Below, in pieces: positions 32,521 to 40,044 of a stretch of 43,143 nt of DNA (positions are counted from its first letter, which is position 1; every line of letters starts with the position of its first letter). Origin of the DNA: Sphingomonas sp. (GTDB taxonomy: Bacteria; Pseudomonadota; Alphaproteobacteria; Sphingomonadales; Sphingomonadaceae); NCBI RefSeq assembly GCF_003248515.1, contig NZ_QFOB01000022.1, forward strand, positions 1-43,143, given 5' to 3'. The position numbers and the translations under genes were made by a program. The notes beneath the pieces are model-generated. The model was not told the DNA's origin and made no database searches. It was given only the letters and a program-made list of their open reading frames with translations.

Positions 32521-33867
32521 ATGTTTCGCGAGCCCAAGACAATCGCCAATCCCTTCCTCGCCGGCGTGCACACGCCGATGCAGGAGGAACTCACGATCGA
32601 GGATCTCGCCGTCACCGGCACGATCCCTCCCGCGCTCGACGGGCGCTATTTGCGCATGGGTCCCAACCCCATGTCCACTGCCAAGCCGGCAAAGCATCAC
32701 TGGTTCGCCGGTGACGGCATGATCCATGGCCTGCGCATCGAACATGGCCGGGCACTCTGGTATCGCAACCGGTGGATCCGTTCGGACGCTGTGACCAAGG
32801 CACTCGGCGAGTCCCGCACGCCCGGCCCGCGGCACCTGTTCGACACGGTCAATACCAATGCGCTGGGATTTGCGGGCAAGACGCTCGGCCTCATTGAAGC
32901 AGGCGGCACGCCGGTCGAGATCGGCGAGACGCTGGAGACGCTGCGCTACACCGATTTCGACGGCGGCCTGCATGGCGGCTTTGCCGCGCACCCGCATGTC
33001 GATCCGGTCACCGGCGAAATGCTGGCGGTCTGCTACGACGCCAAGCAGTGGGGCGAACTGCGCTATGTTGTGGTGACACCCACGGGCGAGGTGCGGCGCG
33101 AGGTGAATATCCCGGTCAAGCATGGCCCGATGATCCACGACTTCGCATTCACGCGGCGCTTCGCCATCATTCTCGACTTGCCGGTGACCTTCTCGCTGAA
33201 GGCAGCGATCAGCGGCTACAGCTTCCCCTATCGCTGGAATGAGGGGCATAAGCCTCGCCTTGGTCTCCTGCCGCGTGAGGGCGAGGCAAAGGACATTGTC
33301 TGGATCCCGGTCGATCCCTGCTTCGTCTTCCACGCAGTCAATGCCTATGATCGTGCCGACGGCACGCTGGTGCTCGACCTCGTCGTCCATGACCGCATGT
33401 TCGCAACGAGCAGGGTCGGGCCCGATTCGAAACATTGCGCACTGGAGCGTTGGTTGGTCGATCCGGCCGGCGGCAGCGTCGAACGGCTCGTCCTCGACGA
33501 CACGCCGCAGGAATTCCCGCGCGCCGACGAGCGGCACCTCGGACAACCCTATCGCTATGCCTACACCATGGCGATGGTCGGTGACTTCCTGGGCGCTGGC
33601 CTGTTCAAGCACGATCTCCAAGCTGGCACGCGGCAGGTGCACGAATTCGGGCCGGATCGGCACCCTTGCGAGTTTGTTTTCGTGCCCGCTCATAAGGAGG
33701 CGGAAGAGGACGAAGGCTGGCTGATCGGTCTCGTCATCGATGCCGGGGCCGCGACGACGGATCTCGTCATCCTCAATGCCGGTGACTTCGAGGGTGAACC
33801 CCAGGCCAGCATACGCCTGCCGCACATCGTACCGCCCGGCTTCCACGGCAACTGGGTGGCAAACTGA
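32521..33867 (+). CDS. Carotenoid oxygenase family (lignostilbene-dioxygenase-like) enzyme, 448 aa
   Basis: ATG 32521 with AAAGGA 9 nt upstream. The four iron-ligand histidines of the RPE65/CCD family are all in place: H157 in AAHPHVDP, H206 in MIHDFAFT, H271 in VFHAVNAYD and H442 in PPGFHGNW. The N-terminal GRYLRMGPNP and HHWFAGDGMIHG motifs also fit. The enzyme is a non-haem Fe(II) dioxygenase that splits a C=C double bond of a carotenoid, stilbene or related phenylpropanoid to two carbonyls. Without a signal peptide it is cytosolic. Bacterial members in sphingomonads often cleave lignin-derived stilbenes (LSD), so this is the more likely substrate class; apocarotenoid cleavage cannot be excluded. 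It is in an operon with the upstream SDR (78-nt gap). Confidence 0.9.
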   Translation: MFREPKTIANPFLAGVHTPMQEELTIEDLAVTGTIPPALDGRYLRMGPNPMSTAKPAKHHWFAGDGMIHGLRIEHGRALWYRNRWIRSDAVTKALGESRTPGPRHLFDTVNTNALGFAGKTLGLIEAGGTPVEIGETLETLRYTDFDGGLHGGFAAHPHVDPVTGEMLAVCYDAKQWGELRYVVVTPTGEVRREVNIPVKHGPMIHDFAFTRRFAIILDLPVTFSLKAAISGYSFPYRWNEGHKPRLGLLPREGEAKDIVWIPVDPCFVFHAVNAYDRADGTLVLDLVVHDRMFATSRVGPDSKHCALERWLVDPAGGSVERLVLDDTPQEFPRADERHLGQPYRYAYTMAMVGDFLGAGLFKHDLQAGTRQVHEFGPDRHPCEFVFVPAHKEAEEDEGWLIGLVIDAGAATTDLVILNAGDFEGEPQASIRLPHIVPPGFHGNWVAN

Positions 33868-33938
33868 TCATCGACCGCTGCCGGGACGGTCCTTCGAATT
33901 TCGGCATTCCCTCGACCTGATGAACAAGGAGAATAGAC

Positions 33939-34709
33939 GTGAAGAAAGTTGCTACCGCCCTTGCGGCGCTTTCGCTGGGCTCGGCACCAACGGCCGTTTT
34001 GGCCGCGCCGGATAATCCGCGCCCGGCCATCCTTCTGGTCCACGGAGCCTTCGTCGACGGATCGGGATGGGCCGGTGTCCATCGCATCCTGCGCAACGCC
34101 GGGCACGAGGTCGTGGTCGTCCAAAATCCCACGACCTCGTTCGCTGAGGACGTCGCCGCAACCAGGCGCGCAATCGCTGCGACCGGCGGGCGGGTCATTC
34201 TGGTCGGTCACAGCTATGGCGGCGTGGTCATCACCGAGGCCGGAAATGATCCGAAGGTGGCGGCGCTCGTCTATGTCGCGGCATTCGCGCCTGACCAGGG
34301 CGAATCCGTGGCATCACTGGTTCCGCCACCCGCACCCGACGCGCCGCCCTCCCCGATCCTGGCGCCGGTCGACGGCTTCCTGTCGATCGACCGGACGGCG
34401 TTTTCCTCGGCCTTTGCCGCCGATGTCGACCCCCAAGTCGCGCGGTTTATGGCGGATTCCCAAGTCCCTTGGGGCGTGCAGGCATTCACCGGTCAGATCA
34501 CAGCTCCCGCCTGGAAAACCAAGCCAAGTTGGTATCTGATACCTGCCGGTGACCAGATCATCCCGCCGGTTGCGCAGCGCGCAATGGCAGCACGAGCGGG
34601 CGCAACGATCCAGAGCGTCAGCGGCAGCCACGCCGTCTATGTCGCTAATCCCGATGCGACTGCCGCTATAATCGAGGCAGCGGCAAATAGCATCGAGCAG
34701 CAACACTGA
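33939..34709 (+). CDS. Secreted alpha/beta hydrolase, 256 aa
   Basis: GTG 33939 with AAGGAG 7 nt upstream. A signal peptide (MKKVATALAALSLGSAPTAV, cleaved near LAA/P) predicts export. The alpha/beta hydrolase motifs are oxyanion HGAFVDG (35-41), nucleophile GHSYGG (S92) and a C-terminal histidine in SGSHAVYVANPD. The pattern LVHGAFVDGSGWAGV and the short lid region fit the pyrethroid-hydrolase/EstC-like branch common in such cassettes. An ester or amide substrate is likely, unknown in detail. It is the last gene of the TetR-controlled cassette, 71 nt after the carotenoid oxygenase. The 298-nt gap that follows (34710-35007) has no gene; it holds a 6-bp hairpin TCCTCC/GGAGGA (34903-34919). Confidence 0.85.
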   Translation: MKKVATALAALSLGSAPTAVLAAPDNPRPAILLVHGAFVDGSGWAGVHRILRNAGHEVVVVQNPTTSFAEDVAATRRAIAATGGRVILVGHSYGGVVITEAGNDPKVAALVYVAAFAPDQGESVASLVPPPAPDAPPSPILAPVDGFLSIDRTAFSSAFAADVDPQVARFMADSQVPWGVQAFTGQITAPAWKTKPSWYLIPAGDQIIPPVAQRAMAARAGATIQSVSGSHAVYVANPDATAAIIEAAANSIEQQH

Positions 34710-35007
34710 GTTGGTGCGATTGTGCGGCGCGGATTGGACAGCGGCGGAGCCGTGACGACTGACGGCTTCGCCGCTTCGACAATCATCGAGGCGCCCTTCC
34801 GCCATCGACTGACCGATACTCAGGAACCTTCGAGACTACCGATCATAGTCGCGATCGCCAAACACTGAGTTCGCAAACATCGACTGCCGCGCAAAATGAT
34901 ATTCCTCCAAAACGGAGGATTGTTGGCACCCGGCATTTACACGCAAAAACTTACAATATCCACGGCCGCACAACGGGTTTCCTTCTCGCATGAGAAAGGA
35001 GCAATCC

Positions 35008-35079
35008 ATGATCGTTCCAACATTATTGAAACCGCACCTTTTTCGAATGCCCCTAGCAGAGACGGGAGGCGCAAGATGA
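35008..35079 (+). CDS. 23-aa leader ORF coupled to the winged-helix regulator
   Basis: ATG 35008 preceded by AAAGGAG with ideal spacing; reads MIVPTLLKPHLFRMPLAETG then GAR and stops at TGA 35077-35079, overlapping the next gene's ATG (35076) as ATGA. The ribosome site is the strongest in this area. It may be a regulatory leader peptide or a translational coupler; whether it is made as a peptide is not shown. It is not like a lasso precursor: there is no long leader and no ring-acceptor Asp/Glu at core position 7-9. Confidence 0.4.
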   Translation: MIVPTLLKPHLFRMPLAETGGAR

Positions 35080-35471
35080 TAGAAGGGCCCAGTATAACGA
35101 CGACGGTGAACCGATGCAGCATGATCGGATTGACCGAAGAGGTTCAGAGGCTGCGGGCGGTCGAGTTCGGCAAGGAGCTTTTCACCATCCCGGCATTCGA
35201 AATGCTCCTTGACCTCTATTCCGGCAGAAACGTCCAACCACGCTCGCTTACATCTTTGACAGGCGCCTCCAGCGCGTCGGAGCGAAACTCCCAGCGGATC
35301 GTCCACCGGCTCGCTGAACGCGGTTTCGTCGACCTCTATCGGGACCCTTCCGACGGACGCCGGATCATCGTCGAACTCAAGGAGGAGACGACGGCGATGC
35401 TCGATCGCTTCTTCGACAGGCTTGTGGAACTGACGGGAGAATTGCCGATGTATCAACGCCGCCAGAAATGA
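35076..35471 (+). CDS. MarR-like winged-helix regulator, 131 aa
   Basis: ATG 35076 (MIEGPSITTTVN) with GGGAGG 6 nt upstream; longer readings are unsupported. Winged-helix pattern: FEMLLDLYSGRNVQPRSLTSLTGASSASERNSQRIVHRLAERGFVDLYRDPSDGRRIIVELKEE (by segment), with the wing DPSDGRR typical of MarR. The dimerisation helices are shorter than in full MarR proteins, as in the small MarR-like regulators seen next to TonB receptor loci in sphingomonads. It sits 275 nt upstream of the ECF sigma gene of the lasso locus and may control it, or may be an unrelated neighbour. A short hairpin CGGCTT/AAGCCG (35472-35490) follows the stop. Confidence 0.7.
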   Translation: MIEGPSITTTVNRCSMIGLTEEVQRLRAVEFGKELFTIPAFEMLLDLYSGRNVQPRSLTSLTGASSASERNSQRIVHRLAERGFVDLYRDPSDGRRIIVELKEETTAMLDRFFDRLVELTGELPMYQRRQK

Positions 35472-35745
35472 CGGCTTGGCTCCAAAGCCGCATCACGAAG
35501 GCGCCTGCTATCCACGCCTTGCATGGGGCAAGAATTCAAGGCACACTTCTCCTGCAGCGCGTGAAATGGCCGGGGTCCGCGCGCAGGATAATCCTTCCAG
35601 GCATGATGATGGGCTCATCCGTCGCAGTTGAGCGCAGTTGTTGGACAATGCCCGCCACCTTTGGGTGGTTCAGTCATGCTATGTCTTGTTCAAATCCGCT
35701 GCGGCGCTTTTGCATGTTCAGATCTCTTCCGGTGCGGCTGATCCC

Positions 35746-36294
35746 ATGTATCAGGCGCAAGAAAGCGACGGCGCGTGCGCGCGCGTACCTGCCCTATATG
35801 ACGAGCACGAGTTCGAAGCCGTCTACCGCCAGGAAGCACCGAAGCTGCTGTCTTTTCTCCGACGGCGGATATGGCTCGAGGATGATCGGCACGACATGGT
35901 GCAGGAGGCCTTCACGCGGCTTGCAGCATCCCGGTCCGCCTCCGCCTGGAGCAATCCTGGAGCCTATCTCCATGGGATTGTGCGGCACCTCCTGGCGGAT
36001 CGCGTGCGGGCATGGGCGAAGGCCCGGTCCTGGGATCCGGTGATCCATGCGACCGAGCAGGAAATCCCGGGGCCGGATGCTGCGGTGGAGTTGAACGAAA
36101 TGCGGGAGCGATATCGCCTGGCAGTTGACGGTCTCCCGCCAAGGACGAAAGAGGTATATTTGTTACACCGTGCTGAAGATCTCGGATATAGACAGATAGC
36201 GACGCAGCTGGACATCAGTATCCGAACCGTGGAGTGGCATGTGGCGGAGGCCATTGTGCGCATCGGCAAGAGCATTGGGAATGCCAATGACTAA
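35746..36294 (+). CDS. ECF sigma factor, FecI-like, 182 aa
   Basis: Start placed at ATG 35746 (MYQAQES); the ribosome site is weak and a start further upstream (35638) is possible. Region 2: EFEAVYRQEAPKLLSFLRRRIW then HDMVQEAFTRLAASRS. Region 4: LPPRTKEVYLLHRAEDLGYRQIATQLDISIRTVEWHVAEAIVRIG (by segment). This is the FecI branch of ECF sigma factors, which are kept inactive by an inner-membrane FecR and released when a TonB receptor binds its ligand. The next gene is fecR-like, overlapping by 8 nt. The likely target is the promoter of the TonB receptor and isopeptidase genes; the ligand would be the lasso peptide. Confidence 0.85.
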   Translation: MYQAQESDGACARVPALYDEHEFEAVYRQEAPKLLSFLRRRIWLEDDRHDMVQEAFTRLAASRSASAWSNPGAYLHGIVRHLLADRVRAWAKARSWDPVIHATEQEIPGPDAAVELNEMRERYRLAVDGLPPRTKEVYLLHRAEDLGYRQIATQLDISIRTVEWHVAEAIVRIGKSIGNAND

Positions 36295-37348
36295 GAACGA
36301 GCCGCCGGAGGGTATGCCGCGAATGGATCAGTTGATGCGCGAGGCTTCGTTGTGGTTTGCTCGGATGCGAGGTCCTGATGCCAAGGCCTATCAGTCCGAC
36401 TTCGAGCATTGGCTCTCGCTCGGCGCCTCGCATCGCGACGCCTATGAGCGTGCTGGCGAAGTATTCGCAATGGGGCGGTTTCTGGCCGCCCAGAGGGAAG
36501 AGATCGAGGCGCAGGCCAACGATAACGAACCGGCCCGGCACCGCTGGACGTGGGCTGCCATCGCCGCCAGTCTGTTGCTCGTACTCGGGGCCGGAGGCTG
36601 GTTTGCAACTGAACGTCGCGGCCCAGCGGGTGGTGTAACGCAGGTAGCCCAGTTGTCCAAAGGCCCAGCTGTCGAGCAGGCGCGATACGACACGGTCGTC
36701 GGCGGTCGGCGGAACGTCCGGCTGGGAGACGGTTCGGTCATCGAGCTTGACGAAGGCAGCGAACTATCGACCAATTTCGGCGCGACGAGGCGGGAACTCA
36801 GGCTTGAACGCGGGCGCGTCCGGTTCGAGGTGGCGCACGAAAGTCGCCCATTCATCGTGTTCGCCGGTGGCGGGAGCGTCACGGCGCGGGGAACAGTGTT
36901 CGACGTCATACTGGGGACCGATAGGCGGGTAACCGTCAGGCTGCTTCAGGGAGCGGTCGACGTGGAGCGGCCGGAGGGGCCCAGGGGCAGCAGCGGCGCT
37001 GCTGCCGTAGCCCGGCTCGAGCCGGGCGAAGTCTTGAGCTATGCCGCGATAACACCTGCTGCGCTGCCGGGTCTTACGGGCAAGACCACGGTCGAGCCGA
37101 CAACGCCCAAGCCGGACCAACCATTGATCCGGGAATATGAGCGCACCCCGCTGTCCGCTGTCATTGCCGAAGCCAACCGGGACTCCTCGACGTCCATCAG
37201 ACTTGGAGATCCGGGTATCGGTGCACTGAGGGTCAGCGGTCGGTTCCGCGTGGACAATGCCGATCAGGTCGCCGATCGGCTTGCGGTGCTGTTCGACCTG
37301 GATGTCGAACGAACCAAATCGGACGAAATTACCCTTCGAAAGAGATAG
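36287..37348 (+). CDS. FecR-family anti-sigma / signal transducer, 353 aa
   Basis: ATG 36287 overlaps the sigma gene's stop by 8 nt, so translation is coupled. Domains: N-terminal DUF4880-type segment that contacts sigma (LMREASLWFARMRGPDAKAYQSDFEHWLSLGASHRDAYERAGEVF, by segment), a membrane helix at about 88-107 (TWAAIAASLLLVLGAGGWFA), a periplasmic FecR domain from about 135 (YDTVVGGRRNVRLGDGSVIELDEGSEL, RGRVRFEVAHESRPFIVFAGGGSVTARGTVFDV), and a C-terminal DUF4974-like secretin fold (LSAVIAEANRDSSTSIRLGD). It passes the ligand signal from the STN domain of the TonB receptor to the sigma factor. Confidence 0.9.
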   Translation: MTKNEPPEGMPRMDQLMREASLWFARMRGPDAKAYQSDFEHWLSLGASHRDAYERAGEVFAMGRFLAAQREEIEAQANDNEPARHRWTWAAIAASLLLVLGAGGWFATERRGPAGGVTQVAQLSKGPAVEQARYDTVVGGRRNVRLGDGSVIELDEGSELSTNFGATRRELRLERGRVRFEVAHESRPFIVFAGGGSVTARGTVFDVILGTDRRVTVRLLQGAVDVERPEGPRGSSGAAAVARLEPGEVLSYAAITPAALPGLTGKTTVEPTTPKPDQPLIREYERTPLSAVIAEANRDSSTSIRLGDPGIGALRVSGRFRVDNADQVADRLAVLFDLDVERTKSDEITLRKR

Positions 37349-37354
37349 CAGGAG

Positions 37355-37380
37355 TTTTTTTCACCCCCTACCCCGTAGAT
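37355..37380 (+). promoter_or_regulatory. Candidate FecI-type promoter before the TonB receptor gene
   Basis: T-run (37355-37361) followed by CACCCCCTACCCCGTAG. A T-tract with a C-rich box and CGT-containing -10 resembles promoters seen upstream of FecI/FecR-linked receptors in sphingomonads, recalled from general experience. Weak evidence. Confidence 0.25.
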
Positions 37381-37446
37381 TGCGGTTTTGTTGCGATGCT
37401 CTCTGAGAATCCCGCCAGACTGTCGGGAATATCAAAGGGGGCAAGA

Positions 37447-40044
37447 ATGGTTCGAATGCGGTCTCGGTTTCGTGGTGTGCTCCTGGCTGCGGTGGCGATC
37501 GGTACTCTGGCGCCGCTTGCTCCGGCGTACGCACAGGCACAGCACCGCATCGAATACAACATTGCCGCCGGCGATCTGGGCGAAGCGCTCAAAACCGTGA
37601 GCCGTCAGTCGGGTAAGGAAATCATCTTCACTTCCGAAGCGGTGCTGGAGCGGCCCGCGCCGGCGCTCCAGGGAACCTATAGCGCCGACGAGGCCGTCCG
37701 TTTGCTGCTGAGGGGATCAGATCTCGTGGCGCAGTTCCGGAGGGACGTCATCATCATCCGGGGGCGATCGGAGCCGTCGGGCGATCTAGCTGATCACTCG
37801 GCGGCCCAAGCGGACATCATCGTTACGGGAAGCCACATCCGTGGTAGCGAGGGGACCTCGCCGATTGTCGTCTTCACCAAGAGCGCCATCGAGAAGCGCG
37901 GAATAAGCGATCTAGGAACCTTCGCCCGCAGCCTCGTCCAGAACTATTCAGGGGGACAGAATCCGGGGGTGGCCGCCGGGGGACAGGGCGGCTCCGAGAA
38001 TGTCACCTCCTCATCGGCGCTGAATTTGAGGGGTCTGGGTCCCGATGCCACGCTGACTCTCTTTAACGGCCATCGGGTGGCATATGACGCCATCAGCCAA
38101 GGTGTCGATATTTCGGCGATACCGCTTGCCGCGGTCGAGCGGGTCGAAGTGGTGACCGATGGATCGTCGGCGCTCTACGGATCAGACGCCGTTGGCGGCG
38201 TCGCGAACGTCATTCTGCGTCGCGACTATGACGGGACGACGATATCGGCGCGGCTGGGAGGCGCTACCGACGGCGGCGACTTTGAGCAGCAGTACGATGT
38301 CGTAACGGGAAGACGATGGGAGACAGGTGGCTTCATGGCTGCCCTTAACTATCGTCATACCACGCCCATCCGCGCCGGAGATCGGTCGTACACCCGGTCG
38401 AACCATCCCTCCGAAACGCTGCTGGCCGGTATGACGCAATACAGCCTCGCAGTCGCGGGTCATCAGCGAATTTCCGACGGCGTCAGCCTCGAACTGGATG
38501 GCCAGTATAGTAAGCGCGACAGCGCTTTGTGCGTAAACTACACCGCCACGGACGGCTGCCGTGCCTCGGGTACCGACATCGACGTAGACACACAGTCTTG
38601 GACTATCGCTCCAACGCTCAAGGTCGCAGTCGGCACGTCTTGGGAATTGCGGCTGGGAGCAGTCATTGGCGAAAGCCGCGTCAACCAGAACGCGGACGTC
38701 TCCTTTGATGGAACACTTTTACTGACCCAGAAGGGAATCTACACGAATCGCATTCGCTCCCTCGAGATCGGGGCAGAAGGACCATTGTTCCAACTCCCCG
38801 GCGGGGACGCTCGCGTTGCGGTCGGCGGAGGAGTCCGGGACACAAAGTTCATTGTCGATGTCGTGACTATCGAAGGCGGCAGGACCGATCCAGCACTCGC
38901 CTTCAAGAGGAGCCGACCCGTATATTATGGCTTCGGCGAGGTCTCGCTGCCGATCATTTCGCCTTCCAATGACATATCATTTATAGATCGGTTGAGCCTG
39001 AACGCCGCCATTCGCTATGAAGATGTCGGAAAAATCGGCGACGTCGCGACGCCGAAGCTGGGGCTCGTATACTCCCCCGTCAGAGACATCGCGTTCAAGT
39101 TCAGTTGGGGAAAGTCGTTCAAAGCGCCAACCCTCTATCAGTCCGGACAGCCCAGGCAGGGCGCTTCTCAGGTTGGCGCAACTTTCTTCTTGCCGCCAAG
39201 CCCTGTACCCGGGGCCGTGCTCTATCTCATCGGTGGAAATTCAGAGCTGAAACCTGAGCGGGCGTCGAACTGGACCGCCACGACGACATTGACCCCAAGC
39301 TTCATCGAAGGGCTGACTGTCGACGTGAGCTACTTCCGGATCAAATACAGGGATCGCGCCGTCTCGCCCATCCCTCTTAACTCGTTGGCTTTCTCTCCGA
39401 TCTACAGCGCTTATGTCACTTTGAATCCCACGCGCGATCAAGTCTTGGCGGCTTTGTCGGGCCTGTCTGCCGTCTTTGACCAGGGAGGGGGCGACCCGAG
39501 AACAACGAACGTGGGCGCCATCGTCACCAACTATCTCCAGAACGCCGCCCGTCAAAAAATCGAGGGTGTCGATATCGCAATCGACTACGCCTTCGAACTG
39601 AGCGAGAGTGATCATTTTCATTTAACGGGTGCCGCAAGCTACCTCAAAAGCAGGCAGCAGCTTTCGGCTGATCAGCCCACGGTCCAACTCGCGGGGATTC
39701 TCTTCAGGCAGCCTCACTGGCGAGCGTCATCGACGCTTGAGTGGCAGCGGGATCGCTTTTCGCTGTCTGGCGTGCTGTCCTATATCGGCGGTTCGCTCGA
39801 TAATCGCGTTGAGCCCTTCGACCGTGTCAGCTCTTTCAAGACGGTTGATCTCATCGCGCGTTTCGAAACCGGAAACGCAGGCGGTCCGTTCGCGAATATG
39901 ACGTTTCTCGCCTCTGCCCTCAATATTTTCAATAAGAAGCCCCCGTACATCCGGACGATCAGCCCCATCGGCTACAATTATGACTCAAATAACTTCCCGA
40001 GCGTCGGGCGCTTCCTAAGTCTATCGGTTGCCAAGAGCTTCTAA
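37447..40044 (+). CDS. TonB-dependent receptor with STN signalling domain (lasso peptide transducer), 865 aa
   Basis: ATG 37447 chosen, with AAAGGGGG 5 nt upstream (an in-frame start at 37396 is less well placed). Signal peptide ends at AYA (about 29). An STN domain (about 33-105) reads IEYNIAAGDLGEALKTVSRQSGKEIIFTSE ... RDVIIIRG; this is the FecA-type signalling domain that contacts FecR. Then the plug: ADIIVTGSHIRG, SALNLRGLGPDATLTLFNGHRV and VERVEVVTDGSSALYGSDAVGGVANVIL (by segment). The barrel ends VGRFLSLSVAKSF, with a terminal Phe. It would import a ligand across the outer membrane using TonB energy. In this family, when followed by an Atxe2-type isopeptidase, the ligand is a lasso peptide. 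It ends 1 nt into the next gene (TAATG). Confidence 0.9.
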   Translation: MVRMRSRFRGVLLAAVAIGTLAPLAPAYAQAQHRIEYNIAAGDLGEALKTVSRQSGKEIIFTSEAVLERPAPALQGTYSADEAVRLLLRGSDLVAQFRRDVIIIRGRSEPSGDLADHSAAQADIIVTGSHIRGSEGTSPIVVFTKSAIEKRGISDLGTFARSLVQNYSGGQNPGVAAGGQGGSENVTSSSALNLRGLGPDATLTLFNGHRVAYDAISQGVDISAIPLAAVERVEVVTDGSSALYGSDAVGGVANVILRRDYDGTTISARLGGATDGGDFEQQYDVVTGRRWETGGFMAALNYRHTTPIRAGDRSYTRSNHPSETLLAGMTQYSLAVAGHQRISDGVSLELDGQYSKRDSALCVNYTATDGCRASGTDIDVDTQSWTIAPTLKVAVGTSWELRLGAVIGESRVNQNADVSFDGTLLLTQKGIYTNRIRSLEIGAEGPLFQLPGGDARVAVGGGVRDTKFIVDVVTIEGGRTDPALAFKRSRPVYYGFGEVSLPIISPSNDISFIDRLSLNAAIRYEDVGKIGDVATPKLGLVYSPVRDIAFKFSWGKSFKAPTLYQSGQPRQGASQVGATFFLPPSPVPGAVLYLIGGNSELKPERASNWTATTTLTPSFIEGLTVDVSYFRIKYRDRAVSPIPLNSLAFSPIYSAYVTLNPTRDQVLAALSGLSAVFDQGGGDPRTTNVGAIVTNYLQNAARQKIEGVDIAIDYAFELSESDHFHLTGAASYLKSRQQLSADQPTVQLAGILFRQPHWRASSTLEWQRDRFSLSGVLSYIGGSLDNRVEPFDRVSSFKTVDLIARFETGNAGGPFANMTFLASALNIFNKKPPYIRTISPIGYNYDSNNFPSVGRFLSLSVAKSF

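Noticed and set aside
32491..33846. 451-aa frame on minus opposite the carotenoid oxygenase
   Set aside because: The plus frame has all four iron-ligand histidines; this one is a shadow.
35008..35079. Possible lasso precursor peptide
   Set aside because: Too short for leader plus core, and no Asp/Glu placed to close a 7-9 residue ring; more likely a leader ORF.
35472..35490. Hairpin after the winged-helix gene as an intrinsic terminator
   Set aside because: Stem is only 6 bp and no T-run follows; mentioned with the gene but not called.
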